64,000 bases of DNA from Pseudobdellovibrionaceae bacterium (GCA_020635075.1 JACKAM010000003.1:574848-638847); one strand, 5' to 3'; positions 24,889 through 33,378 are shown, counted from the first letter of the stretch. Notes: generated by a model not told the origin, from the sequence alone. Made by a program: numbers and translations.

Positions 24889-26691
24889 TCAATCCTCCAC
24901 CTTCAAGATGGCCAAAAAGGCTTCCTGAGGGACGTCCACTCGTCCAATGGACTTCATTCGCTTTTTTCCCTCTTTCTGGCGCTCCAAAAGCTTACGCTTT
25001 CTAGTAATATCTCCCCCGTAACATTTAGCTGTCACGTCTTTTCTGAGTGCGCCCAGTGTCTCCCGGGCGATAATCTTGGCTCCAATGGCCGCCTGAATGG
25101 CCACCTGGTATTGCTGCCTGGGAATCAGCTCTTTAAGCTTCTTAGCCAATTGACGTCCTCGCCAATCTGCCTTCGATCTGTGCACAATTACCGACAGAGC
25201 ATCCACCGGGTCACCATTAATAAGAATATCCATCTTAACCAAATCAGCAGGTTCATAATCCGCAAACTCATACTCGAGTGAGGCGTAGCCACGGGATATG
25301 GTCTTCAATTTATCGTAAAAATCCATGACCATCTCATTGAGGGGTAGCCGATAATCAATGATCACTTTTGATTCAGAGATGTATTCCATCTTGTTTTGAA
25401 CCCCACGCTTTTCCTCACAAAGCTTGAGAATCCCCCCGATATACTCGGTTGGCGTATGAATCGTGACCCTCACCATCGGCTCTTCCATTCTCTCGATTCG
25501 TGCCACATCAGGAAGTTTTGAGGGGTTTTCCAGTTCCATCATCGTTCCATCAGTCATATAAACCCGATAAATAACTGTCGGGGCCGTGGTAATGAGATCC
25601 AGATTAAATTCCCGCTCCAGGCGTTCCTGGATGATCTCCATATGAAGAAGACCCAAAAACCCACACCGGTAACCAAATCCAAGAGCGGCCGATGACTCCA
25701 CCTCAAAACTGAGGCTGGAATCGTTAAGAACTAATTTTTCAAGTGCATCCTTCAAGTCCGTATAGTCCGCAGAAATGACGGGGAAAATTCCCGCAAAAAC
25801 CATTGGCTTAATTCTGCGAAATCCAGGCAGAGGCTCCAACGCCCCTTTTTTTGCAGCTGTGACAGTGTCACCAACCTTCACATCGCGGATATCCTTGATT
25901 CCGCAGATAATGAATCCCACTTCTCCCGCGTCCAACTGATCTAAATCACGAGGGAAGGGTGCGAAAACCCCAAGTTTAAGAACCTCGTAGTCCCGATCAG
26001 TGGCCATGAATTTAACCCTGTCACCCTTTTTCAGGGTCCCGTCAACAATTCGACAAAGAACTACAACGCCCTGGTAAGAATCAAACCAGGAATCAAAAAT
26101 CAAGGCCCGCAAAGGAATGGAACGATCGGCCTTGGGCGGAGGCACATACTTAACGATGGCTTCAAGTATTTCCGGAATCCCCTTCATTTCCTTGGCGCTG
26201 GCCAGAATGACATTGGAAGTATCCAATCCAATTCCATCCTCAATTTGCTGACAAACACCTTCTGGATCTGCCGCCGGAAGATCGATCTTGTTCAATACAG
26301 GAATGATTTCCAGATTATGATCCAAAGCCAAATAGACATTGGCCAGAGTCTGAGCCTCCACACCTTGAGCCGCGTCCACCACTAAAATGGCCCCTTCGCA
26401 GGCGGCTAAGCTGCGGGAGACTTCATAGGTGAAGTCCACGTGGCCGGGAGTATCGATAAGGTTAAGTTGGTAAGTGTTGCCATCCTGTGCCTTATAAACT
26501 AAGCGAACGGTCTGAGCCTTGATGGTAATCCCCCGTTCCCGTTCCAGCTCCATGTTGTCGAGAAACTGCTCCTTGGATTCTCGATCAGTCAGGGATCCTG
26601 TCGCCTTTAGAAGGCAATCCGCCAGGGTGGATTTTCCATGGTCAATGTGAGCAATAATCGAGAAGTTGCGAATAAACTCGGGTCGAATCAT
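24889..26691 (-). CDS. lepA: Elongation factor 4 (LepA)
   Basis: 600 residues, full length. G1 AHIDHGKST, the switch-I region RERGITIKAQTV, G3 DTPGHVDF, G4 NKIDLP and G5 SAKEMKG are visible. The LepA-specific C-terminal domain is present (KLKELIPRQQYQVAIQAA, AKCYGGDITRKRKLLERQ, GKKRMKSIG). Ribosomal GTPase. It follows the ribbon-helix-helix gene by seven bases and precedes the three lepB genes. Confidence 0.97.
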   Translation of the reverse strand: MIRPEFIRNFSIIAHIDHGKSTLADCLLKATGSLTDRESKEQFLDNMELERERGITIKAQTVRLVYKAQDGNTYQLNLIDTPGHVDFTYEVSRSLAACEGAILVVDAAQGVEAQTLANVYLALDHNLEIIPVLNKIDLPAADPEGVCQQIEDGIGLDTSNVILASAKEMKGIPEILEAIVKYVPPPKADRSIPLRALIFDSWFDSYQGVVVLCRIVDGTLKKGDRVKFMATDRDYEVLKLGVFAPFPRDLDQLDAGEVGFIICGIKDIRDVKVGDTVTAAKKGALEPLPGFRRIKPMVFAGIFPVISADYTDLKDALEKLVLNDSSLSFEVESSAALGFGYRCGFLGLLHMEIIQERLEREFNLDLITTAPTVIYRVYMTDGTMMELENPSKLPDVARIERMEEPMVRVTIHTPTEYIGGILKLCEEKRGVQNKMEYISESKVIIDYRLPLNEMVMDFYDKLKTISRGYASLEYEFADYEPADLVKMDILINGDPVDALSVIVHRSKADWRGRQLAKKLKELIPRQQYQVAIQAAIGAKIIARETLGALRKDVTAKCYGGDITRKRKLLERQKEGKKRMKSIGRVDVPQEAFLAILKVED

Positions 26692-26698
26692 GTTTCTC

Positions 26699-26932
26699 TC
26701 AAAGGTCCAATTGTGAGGTGTTGTCGGTGCCTGGTTCCACCTCGGGCCGACCTAAAGGCAAGGGTTCCAACGGGATTTGCCCTGGCAACAGATCTTGGTA
26801 CTTGTACAATATCAGATCAATTCCCTGGCGGATAAACTCAGCAATTGGAACCCGCGAACGCTGATTCAACTCTTTTAGAAGTTGCTGCTGTTCTTCAGTG
26901 ATATAGACAGTGGTGGCTATTTTTTTCGGCAT
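26699..26932 (-). CDS. Ribbon-helix-helix (CopG/Arc-like) protein
   Basis: 77 residues. MPKKIATTVYITEEQQQLLK gives the DNA-contacting beta strand and first helix, and RSRVPIAEFIRQGIDLILYK the second helix of a ribbon-helix-helix fold. The last 30 residues are Pro/Glu-rich and probably disordered. Such proteins bind operators as dimers. No toxin gene is next to it. It is the first gene of the lepA–lepB–pyr/car run, so it may autoregulate that operon. There is no Shine–Dalgarno before its ATG. Confidence 0.78.
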   Translation of the reverse strand: MPKKIATTVYITEEQQQLLKELNQRSRVPIAEFIRQGIDLILYKYQDLLPGQIPLEPLPLGRPEVEPGTDNTSQLDL

Positions 26933-26939
26933 GGATTAG

Positions 26940-26968
26940 TAGTTAGCCGAACTTGCCATACGTTGCAA
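26940..26968 (-). promoter_or_regulatory. Candidate promoter of the RHH–lepA operon
   Basis: On the minus strand TTGCAA (26968–26963), 17 bases, then TAACTA (26945–26940). The -10 match is moderate. If used, transcription begins within a base or two of the RHH start codon at 26932, so the message would be leaderless, which agrees with the missing ribosome binding site. Confidence 0.35.
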
Positions 26969-26978
26969 TACATTTGGC

Positions 26979-27008
26979 CCGAGGCCCCGATTAAGGCCTC
27001 GGTTTTTT
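26979..27008 (+). terminator. Terminator-like hairpin pointing along the plus strand
   Basis: CCGAGGCC (26979–26986) and GGCCTCGG (26995–27002) form a perfect 8-bp GC-rich stem with an 8-base loop, followed on the plus strand by six T (27003–27008). Both flanking genes (metK and the RHH gene) are on the minus strand, where the stem is followed by GGCC and no T-run. It may still stop metK transcripts weakly, or stop antisense transcription coming from the lepA side. Confidence 0.55.
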
Positions 27009-27017
27009 GGCTATGAT

Positions 27018-28181
27018 TTAAGAAAAGGTTTTAACAGCGTCTTTAAGCTGCTCAACCCGATCCACCTTTTCCCAACTAAACTCAGCCTCATCACGGCCAA
27101 AGTGACCATAGGCCGCTGTTTTGCGATAGCGGGGCTTTAAGAGATCAAATTGAGAAATAATGTCAGCAGGTTTGAGACTCCACACCGCACGAACGGCCTT
27201 TGCCAAAACCTCTGGAGACACTTTTCCGGTGCCGTAATCGTTGACCATAACACTTACGGGCTCGGCCACTCCGATGGCGTAGGCCAGCTGAACCAGCACC
27301 TTATCTGCCAAACCAGCTGCGACAATGTTTTTTGCTACATGGCGAGCTGCATAGGCAGCGGATCGGTCCACTTTTGAGGGGTCCTTTCCTGAAAAAGCTC
27401 CTCCACCGTGAGCACCATGACCACCATAGGTATCAACAATGATTTTCCGACCCGTTAAACCACAATCTCCCATGGGACCACCCACCACAAAGCGACCCGT
27501 CGGGTTCACATAAAGCTTGGTGTGAGAGTCCATCCATTCACGAGGAATCACTTTGGGAATCAATTCATCCTGGATGAAGGCTTTGATTTGGGCCTGCTCC
27601 ACATCCGGGCTGTGTTGAGTCGAAAGGACAATGCTGTCAATGCGCTTAGGGTGACCGTCCACATACTCAAAAGTCACCTGGCTCTTACTGTCGGGACGAA
27701 GAAAATCACCTTTACCGGACTTGCGCAAATGGGCCAACTCACGAACCAGCTTGTGCGACAGAGAAATCGTCAATGGCATAAGCTCGGCTGTCTCATTGAC
27801 AGCATAGCCAAACATAATCCCCTGGTCACCAGCGCCCTGCTCCTTGCTGGCATCCTTGTCCACCCCCATGGCGATGTCCGGACTCTGACGATCAAGGGCC
27901 ACCTGAATGGCACAAGTGTCACAGTCGAAACCCATATCACTGCGGGTATAGCCAATGTCGCGAATGGTTTCGCGAACAATTTTCGGAATATCCACCTGCA
28001 CCTTTGAGGTCACTTCACCGGCCAACATCACAAATCCGGTACTGATCATGGTCTCGCAGGCCACCCGGCTTTCCGCATCTCCAGCCAAATAGGCGTCAAG
28101 AATTGCGTCACTGATCTGGTCAGCCATTTTATCAGGATGACCTTCGGATACGGACTCACTGGTAAACAGGTAATTCTGCAT
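27018..28181 (-). CDS. metK: S-adenosylmethionine synthetase
   Basis: 387 residues, full length. Starts FTSESVSEGHPDKMADQISD (methionine/ATP-binding), has the GAGDQGIMFGYA hexapeptide region and the DTYGGHGAHGGGAFSGKDPS phosphate loop. Makes SAM from methionine and ATP. GAAAGGG sits seven bases before the ATG. It is flanked by hairpins on both sides and is probably monocistronic. The upstream 135 bp shows no SAM riboswitch I can fold. Confidence 0.98.
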   Translation of the reverse strand: MQNYLFTSESVSEGHPDKMADQISDAILDAYLAGDAESRVACETMISTGFVMLAGEVTSKVQVDIPKIVRETIRDIGYTRSDMGFDCDTCAIQVALDRQSPDIAMGVDKDASKEQGAGDQGIMFGYAVNETAELMPLTISLSHKLVRELAHLRKSGKGDFLRPDSKSQVTFEYVDGHPKRIDSIVLSTQHSPDVEQAQIKAFIQDELIPKVIPREWMDSHTKLYVNPTGRFVVGGPMGDCGLTGRKIIVDTYGGHGAHGGGAFSGKDPSKVDRSAAYAARHVAKNIVAAGLADKVLVQLAYAIGVAEPVSVMVNDYGTGKVSPEVLAKAVRAVWSLKPADIISQFDLLKPRYRKTAAYGHFGRDEAEFSWEKVDRVEQLKDAVKTFS

Positions 28182-28226
28182 GAAAAAACCCTTTCAAATA
28201 TTCAGGCAAAAGACTCAAAAGGCAGT

Positions 28227-28255
28227 AGTTAACAGGGAGAATTTCGAGGGGTCAA
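28227..28255 (-). promoter_or_regulatory. Candidate metK promoter
   Basis: Minus-strand TTGACC (28255–28250), 17-base spacer, TTAACT (28232–28227). The -35 is 5/6 and the -10 is weak. It lies immediately after the hpf terminator and about 46 bases before the metK ATG, which is the expected place. Confidence 0.4.
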
Positions 28256-28290
28256 CAAACAAAAAGGCCAACCCCGGTTCAGGCTGGCCT
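28256..28290 (-). terminator. Rho-independent terminator of hpf
   Basis: On the minus strand AGGCCA (28290–28285), a 14-base loop, then TGGCCT (28270–28265) and TTTTTGTTTG. Stem followed by a T-rich tract, 28 bp after the hpf stop. It separates the lpt–rpoN–hpf side from metK. Confidence 0.75.
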
Positions 28291-28317
28291 CTTTGATTTC
28301 AAACTCAGGTGATGACT

Positions 28318-28692
28318 CTAGCCGGCCTTCTTCACCTCCGGAGTCACAACCTCCATCTGGGCGTTCAATCGATCCAACTTGCCGTAGCTACTCTGCTCAA
28401 AGGATCTGTGCTCCTTAATCTTCTGTTTTCTCTTGGAGAGTTGACGGGTCAATTTGCCCACCACTCCATCCACCGCCTCGTGGAAACTCTCGCCGTATGC
28501 GCGACCAGACATCGACACATCTCGTCCGACAATATGCATCTCAACAGACTTTCGGTGTCGCTCTGCGCTATATGTGACGTGAACCTGAATTGGTTTTAAT
28601 TCGAATTTCTTTAACTTCTGTAATTTGTCCTCCGTGTATTCCACCAATGCATCAGACCACTGCAAACTCTTAAACTGGCAGCTGACCTTCAT
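28318..28692 (-). CDS. hpf: Ribosome hibernation promoting factor
   Basis: 124 residues of the HPF/RaiA family: the N-terminus MKVSCQFKSLQWSDALVEYT, a basic helix (EDKLQKLKKF), the central strand pair (VHVTYSAERHRKSVEMHIVG) and a second basic helix (KLTRQLSKRKQKIKEH). Length is between the short HPF and the long form; the dimerising C-terminal domain of long HPF is absent. It binds the 30S decoding region in stationary phase. It lies downstream of rpoN, as in many proteobacteria, though ogt intervenes. AAAGGAG is five bases before the ATG. Confidence 0.92.
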   Translation of the reverse strand: MKVSCQFKSLQWSDALVEYTEDKLQKLKKFELKPIQVHVTYSAERHRKSVEMHIVGRDVSMSGRAYGESFHEAVDGVVGKLTRQLSKRKQKIKEHRSFEQSSYGKLDRLNAQMEVVTPEVKKAG

Positions 28693-28878
28693 GCCAACTC
28701 CTTTCCCCTCTAGATTTTAGGATCGATTCTTTGAACTGAAAGACAGGCAATTTCATGCCGACGAGACCTTTCCAGTAAAACTGGTTCTTTAAGACGAGAC
28801 ATAGGTCTTATCGGCAGGCGCATGACTGGAGTAGAGCTGCGGCCAAGGGAATCTCAATTTGGGACGAGGGTGAGCCGA

Positions 28879-29328
28879 CTACTGTTCCAAATTCAACAAA
28901 CACTGTTTTGCTTTGAGCCCCAAGGCAAAGCCTCCCATTCCTCCGTTTGCGGCCAAGACCCGATGGCAAGGCACAAGGATCAACCAAGGGTTCTTTCCAC
29001 AGGCACTCCCGACGGCCCGAGCAGCCCCTGGTTTTCCCACCTGAGCCGCCAAATCCCCGTAGGATAGACTCCTGCCGTAGGGGATTTGCGCCATCTTCCG
29101 CCAAACCTGCCTTTGAAATGGCGTCCCTCTTTCAGCAAGGGGAAGGTCAAACTTCTGCCTCTTACCGGCAAAATACTCCCGAAGCTGAGCCTGGAGGCGG
29201 GTCATTATGGGGGACAAATGGGATGAAGATGATCCTTTGGCGCGAACCCGATCAATGGCAAAGACCTGATTGTCAGCAACAGATAGCTTCAGCCAGCCAA
29301 GGGGACTTTGAATATAAGAGTGTTCCAT
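28879..29328 (-). CDS. ogt: Methylated-DNA–protein-cysteine methyltransferase
   Basis: 149 residues. The C-terminal DNA-binding/transferase domain has FQRQVWRKMAQIPYGRSLSY, the arginine finger region GKPGAARAVGSACGKNP and the acceptor cysteine in LVPCHRVLA. The N-terminal domain is reduced, as in Ogt rather than Ada. A suicide enzyme that removes O6-alkyl groups from guanine. It starts four bases after rpoN, an unusual insertion between rpoN and hpf. Confidence 0.93.
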   Translation of the reverse strand: MEHSYIQSPLGWLKLSVADNQVFAIDRVRAKGSSSSHLSPIMTRLQAQLREYFAGKRQKFDLPLAERGTPFQRQVWRKMAQIPYGRSLSYGDLAAQVGKPGAARAVGSACGKNPWLILVPCHRVLAANGGMGGFALGLKAKQCLLNLEQ

Positions 29329-29332
29329 GGGG

Positions 29333-30790
29333 CTAGAAGTACTTCTTGCGTTTGGAAGAAGGCAAGATTTTTAGCACGTCCCGGTATTTTGCCACCGTCC
29401 GACGGGCAATCTTGATGCCATCCTTTTTCAGTAATTCCACAATCTTCTGGTCCGACAGGGGGTTCTTTGGATCTTCTTCACTGACGAGGTGCTTGATCTT
29501 GAGCTTAACCGATTCACTGGCCAGCGAATCACCATCTGTTTTGTTGATTCCGGAATTAAAAAAGTATTTGAGCTCAAAAATTCCCCGGGGAGTATGAACG
29601 TACTTGTTCGTCGTCACCCGGCTCACTGTCGACTCGTGCATTCCGATGTCGTTGGCAATATCTCTCAAAATCATGGGCTTAATAAAGGCTGGACCTTTAT
29701 CAAAAAAGTCTCTCTGATGGCGCACGATACTCTCGGTCACTTTGTAGATCGTTCTCTGCCTTTGCGCGATGGATTTAATTAACCACAGCGCGGACCGCAG
29801 TTTGTCCTGAATATACTCCTGAGCCTCGGGAGTCGCACCGTTGGATTGGCCACCCTTTAGGACATTTTTATAGAGGTTGGATATCCTCAGGCGCGGCAGA
29901 CCATCTTCGTTCAAGGCCACCATGTACTCGTCGCCCACCTTATACACATAAACATCTGGCGTGATAAAGTGAGTATCCTGCGGCAAATAGGCGCGACCTG
30001 GCTTAGGGTCCATGGAATAGATGATCTTACACATCTCGATCACATCTTCCATTTCCAAACCCATGGCTTTGGCAATAGCAGGATAGTTTTTCTTTTCAAG
30101 ATCTTTCAAGTGCTCATTAATCAATTGCACCAAATCGTTGGTGTCCTCTTCCAAATGTTTGGCTTGAACGAGTAAACACTCTTTTAGGTTGCGGGCTCCA
30201 ACCCCGGGAGGATCAAACTCCTGAATAAAGGGAATAATCTCCTCAAGATCAAGAGCTTCCAGTCCTTCTTCTTCAGCAATTTGCTCCATGGGGACCTTGA
30301 TATAGCCATCATCATCGACATAGGAAATGAGAATAGTCACCAGGGCCATTTCCTCGTCATTGAAACCAGCCAATCCTGCCTGCCACATCAGATGATCGTG
30401 CAGAGTCTGACGGGCCGAGATCACGTTTTCATAATTCATGATCTCTTCGTTGCCGCCCCCGGAACCCTGAGGAGGTTTGTACTGATTGTCGAAATAATTA
30501 TCCCAATCAAACTCGTCTTGCTTACGAGGATCCTGGTCTTGGGCTGACTCTGTATTTTCATTTCCCGCTGCAGACTGTACATCCTCACTTGTGGATGATG
30601 TTCGCTGGGCCGGATCGTCGTCAGTTGTGTCCTGGACTTCTTCAAGAACCGGATTTTCAGTCAGCTCCTTGCGAACCTGGGTCTCCAGCTCCATACGTGA
30701 CAATTGCAGAAGCTTAATGGCCTGCTGCAGTTGAGGCGTCATCCTCAACTGCTGGGAAAGCTTCATGCTCATTTTCAGACTCATTGCCAT
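29333..30790 (-). CDS. rpoN: RNA polymerase sigma-54 factor
   Basis: 485 residues. Region I is Gln/Leu-rich (LSQQLRMTPQLQQAIKLLQL), region II acidic (about 55–125), the core-binding domain and helix-turn-helix follow (DIGMHESTVSRVTTNKYVHT), and the RpoN box is ARRTVAKYRDVLKILPSSKR. All parts needed for -24/-12 promoter recognition are there. It lies ten bases after lptB, the classic lptB–rpoN order. A candidate target promoter lies about 1.7 kb away at 32534. Confidence 0.97.
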   Translation of the reverse strand: MAMSLKMSMKLSQQLRMTPQLQQAIKLLQLSRMELETQVRKELTENPVLEEVQDTTDDDPAQRTSSTSEDVQSAAGNENTESAQDQDPRKQDEFDWDNYFDNQYKPPQGSGGGNEEIMNYENVISARQTLHDHLMWQAGLAGFNDEEMALVTILISYVDDDGYIKVPMEQIAEEEGLEALDLEEIIPFIQEFDPPGVGARNLKECLLVQAKHLEEDTNDLVQLINEHLKDLEKKNYPAIAKAMGLEMEDVIEMCKIIYSMDPKPGRAYLPQDTHFITPDVYVYKVGDEYMVALNEDGLPRLRISNLYKNVLKGGQSNGATPEAQEYIQDKLRSALWLIKSIAQRQRTIYKVTESIVRHQRDFFDKGPAFIKPMILRDIANDIGMHESTVSRVTTNKYVHTPRGIFELKYFFNSGINKTDGDSLASESVKLKIKHLVSEEDPKNPLSDQKIVELLKKDGIKIARRTVAKYRDVLKILPSSKRKKYF

Positions 30791-30800
30791 TCAATCACTC

Positions 30801-31523
30801 CTACAGTCTAAAATTTTCGCCCAGATAAAACTTTCTGGCAACTGGCGACTGGGCTACTTCTTCGGCACTACCCTCGACTTCAATCTTGCCCTCTTTCAAA
30901 ATATGGGCTCGATCACAAATTCCCAGAGTCTCACGCACGTTGTGGTCGGTAATTAGAACTCCAATGCCCTTGGCCTTAAGCTGCCGGATAATCTCCTGGA
31001 TGTCGCCCACAGCAATTGGGTCAATCCCCGCAAATGGCTCGTCCAAAAGTAGGAACTTTGGTTCCCCGGCTAAAGCCCGGGCAATCTCCACCCGGCGTCG
31101 CTCACCGCCAGATAGGGAGTAACCATATGAGTCGCGCACATGTTCGATGCGAAACTCAGCTAACAATTGGTCCAGTCTCTCCATCTTATCCGACCCCGTA
31201 TACCCATGGGCCTCAAGGGCCACCTGAATATTCTCAGCCACTGTGAGACGGCGAAAGATGCTGGCTTCCTGTGGCAGGTAGCTCAAACCGATGCGTGCCC
31301 TTTGGTACATGGGCAGCCCGCCGATTTTCTTGTCATTCAAAATGATCTCGCCCTCGTCCGGACTAAGCAGACCCACCACCATATAGAAACTGGTCGTTTT
31401 ACCGGCCCCATTGGGGCCCAGCAGCCCGACGATTTCACCCGATTGAACCTCAAAGGACACGCCCTTGACCACCTGGCGAAGTTTGAATTTTTTAGATATG
31501 TTTTCAATCTTCAACTGACTCAA
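30801..31523 (-). CDS. lptB: LPS export ABC ATPase LptB
   Basis: 240 residues. Walker A GPNGAGKTT, Q-loop YLPQEASIFRRLTV (the LptB-typical Q-loop), signature LSGGERRRVEIARAL, Walker B FLLLDEPFAGIDP and the switch histidine TDHNVRETL. It powers LPS extraction with LptFG (not in the window). It overlaps the LptC/A gene by four bases and precedes rpoN. Confidence 0.97.
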   Translation of the reverse strand: MSQLKIENISKKFKLRQVVKGVSFEVQSGEIVGLLGPNGAGKTTSFYMVVGLLSPDEGEIILNDKKIGGLPMYQRARIGLSYLPQEASIFRRLTVAENIQVALEAHGYTGSDKMERLDQLLAEFRIEHVRDSYGYSLSGGERRRVEIARALAGEPKFLLLDEPFAGIDPIAVGDIQEIIRQLKAKGIGVLITDHNVRETLGICDRAHILKEGKIEVEGSAEEVAQSPVARKFYLGENFRL

Positions 31524-32494
31524 TTCACCTTCTCCATTCGGGATTTGTCTACTTTCGCCCGAGCTTTAAGGACCTCAACACGCTTTCCTCCGTCCAAAAA
31601 GACGATCTCCTCGCCCTGTAGTTCATCGTTGTTTTGAACCACTTTTGGATTACCTCGAAACACATATTTGTCCTTGTCAAAGTTCACACTCACCTTTTGC
31701 GATGTCGCCCATTTATCCAGATCACTCACCCGTACACCACCGGATACGTGAACCGAGCGAACCAAGTTTGCGTCCGGTCCGTATTCGAAGACAGCTTCAG
31801 GGCCCGTAATGCGCATGGAATCAAAATCCATCACCACCTCACCACTGAAGCGGGCCAAATTGGACTTACCGCTAAAATCAGCACGCTGACTGCGAATCAA
31901 TAACCGCTTTTCATTCTTAAATGGCTTCTCCCCTCTTACGTCTCGGGAAACAGTCATCAAAGCGTTGTTCAAGTCGGCCTCCAGACTCTGACCGCGCAAA
32001 TGCAGGGAATGACCGGCTTCATCCTTGATACCCCACATGGTCACTGGCAGGGGTGCCATCAACCGCCGCTCTCCCGAGTGGTACATGACTTCCTCGGTCT
32101 TAAAAATGTAACCGTTGGAGGACCGAATCCTCACATTTCCCTTCACCGTCATATCCTTTGTCTGAACCTGCACGGTCCCTCGCTCTCCGGTAACGGTAAA
32201 ATGAACCCCATCTTTACCAAAAAACCGAGTTTTGACCGTCTGCAAGGACCACTGGGCTTTTTCCTTGTAGCTGGTTGCCGTGTCTGCCCACAACTCCCAC
32301 TCTTTCTCTCCCTCCCGAGTCTCAACAAGGTGGGCTCCACGCATGAGCTGCTCAACACCGCTGTCTGAGTCCGCCGCTACAGTCTCTTCAGAGTCCTCAG
32401 GGGGCGGCTGATCAACGTCCTTGGGGGCAATCACAATGATTTCCACCACCAAGACAACAAACAGAAGGCCCAATAGAAACTTGCCAATCTTCAT
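31520..32494 (-). CDS. LptC–LptA-like fusion, LPS transport periplasmic protein
   Basis: 324 residues. An N-terminal membrane helix (about 5–24) and an LptC-type domain (RGAHLVETREGEKEWELWAD, VTGERGTVQVQTKDMTVKGN) are followed by a second OstA-type region (about 200–324) with SQRADFSGKSNLARFSGEV and the LptA hallmark NPKVVQNNDELQGEEIVFL. Single LptC or LptA proteins are about 190 residues, so this chain is long enough to hold both. No separate lptA gene lies between it and lptB. It would form the inner-membrane-anchored bridge that carries LPS toward the outer membrane. Confidence 0.82.
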   Translation of the reverse strand: MKIGKFLLGLLFVVLVVEIIVIAPKDVDQPPPEDSEETVAADSDSGVEQLMRGAHLVETREGEKEWELWADTATSYKEKAQWSLQTVKTRFFGKDGVHFTVTGERGTVQVQTKDMTVKGNVRIRSSNGYIFKTEEVMYHSGERRLMAPLPVTMWGIKDEAGHSLHLRGQSLEADLNNALMTVSRDVRGEKPFKNEKRLLIRSQRADFSGKSNLARFSGEVVMDFDSMRITGPEAVFEYGPDANLVRSVHVSGGVRVSDLDKWATSQKVSVNFDKDKYVFRGNPKVVQNNDELQGEEIVFLDGGKRVEVLKARAKVDKSRMEKVN

Positions 32495-32533
32495 ATTCAG
32501 CGACGTCCTTCATCCAATATTTTACCATGGATT

Positions 32534-32549
32534 TGGCACGAAATTGGCA
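32534..32549 (+). promoter_or_regulatory. Sigma-54-type (-24/-12) promoter for the GYF–PilZ gene
   Basis: TGGCACGAAATTGGCA on the plus strand: TGGCACG, four bases, then TGGCA, with GG at 32535–32536 and GC at 32547–32548, the required spacing. It matches the consensus TGGCACG-N4-TTGCA at all but one fixed base. Transcription would start near 32560, giving a 120-base leader that contains a GCGAG/CTCGC hairpin (32602–32623). TTGGCACGAAA is also repeated in tandem here (32533–32554). Confidence 0.65.
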
Positions 32550-32679
32550 CGAAACCGTCATCTATTCAAACATTCCCCCCTTTATTTTGATTTGAGACCG
32601 CGCGAGGCCTCAGGACCTCTCGCTAGTCCAGAAATTCCTTACTAAAGTTAGATACTTAGGTGGCCGATAAGAACTCGTT

Positions 32680-33378
32680 ATGAGTAAATGGTTTTTAAAT
32701 ATCGATGAAGATGTTTCGGGACCTTTTTCCACCGAGGAAGTGAAGGCCAAAATGGCTCTCGGTCTACCCGAGACGTGTCTGATATGGGGGCGCGCCCAAG
32801 ACGAATGGCGCTCTTTGGGCTGGTGGGAGCAGGAACTTCCCCGACTAATGGAGTCCCATCATCACGAGATTGAACACCGCAAATGGCATTACGCTCACGA
32901 CGGACAGTCTCACGGCCCGATGAGCCGTGAAGATCTGATCGAAGCACTAGGAAAGCTATCCTCCTTCCAAGGCGTCATGCTTTGGAGTAAGGGCATGAAG
33001 GGCTGGGCGCCGGTCTATGAATTCCATGATGTGATGGATGAAATCGGCGTCAACCGTCGGGAGCATCCCCGAGCACGTATCAAGGGGACAGTAACCATCC
33101 ACAAGGATGATCTGATTACCATTGCCCAACTCCATTCTGTGAGTCAGGGAGGCCTAGGCATTACAGGTCTCAGTGGTGTCATTGCTGGCCAGGAAATTCA
33201 AATGGAGATCAAGAGCCCCTCCCTATCGGAGTCAATCCGAGTTAAGGGCGAAGTTCGCTACCACACTGAAAGCGGATATACGGGCATTCAATTCAGTCAG
33301 ATTTCCACCGAAACAAAGTCGGTTCTCATCGATTACATCAAACGCTCGGCGCTGACGACCATCAAAGAGGCCGCTTAA
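32680..33378 (+). CDS. GYF–GYF–PilZ protein (putative c-di-GMP effector)
   Basis: 232 residues, cytoplasmic. Two GYF_2-like modules (about 1–55, WFLNIDEDVSGPFSTEEV; about 66–118, WHYAHDGQSHGPMSREDL), each with the W-x-y...G-P-x-s pattern, precede a PilZ domain (about 125–225) with the RxxxR motif at Arg127–Arg131 and a SVSQGG motif standing for (D/N)xSxxG. It should bind c-di-GMP; the GYF-type modules probably bind a proline-rich partner. The leader carries a sigma-54-type promoter. Its last 17 bases overlap the 3' end of the convergent gene. Confidence 0.85.
   Translation: MSKWFLNIDEDVSGPFSTEEVKAKMALGLPETCLIWGRAQDEWRSLGWWEQELPRLMESHHHEIEHRKWHYAHDGQSHGPMSREDLIEALGKLSSFQGVMLWSKGMKGWAPVYEFHDVMDEIGVNRREHPRARIKGTVTIHKDDLITIAQLHSVSQGGLGITGLSGVIAGQEIQMEIKSPSLSESIRVKGEVRYHTESGYTGIQFSQISTETKSVLIDYIKRSALTTIKEAA

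Noticed and set aside
26699..26932. Toxin–antitoxin module
   Set aside because: The ribbon-helix-helix gene has no toxin-like neighbour; the next gene is lepA.
28182..28317. SAM riboswitch before metK
   Set aside because: The only strong hairpin is the hpf terminator; no SAM-I-like core or kink-turn was found.
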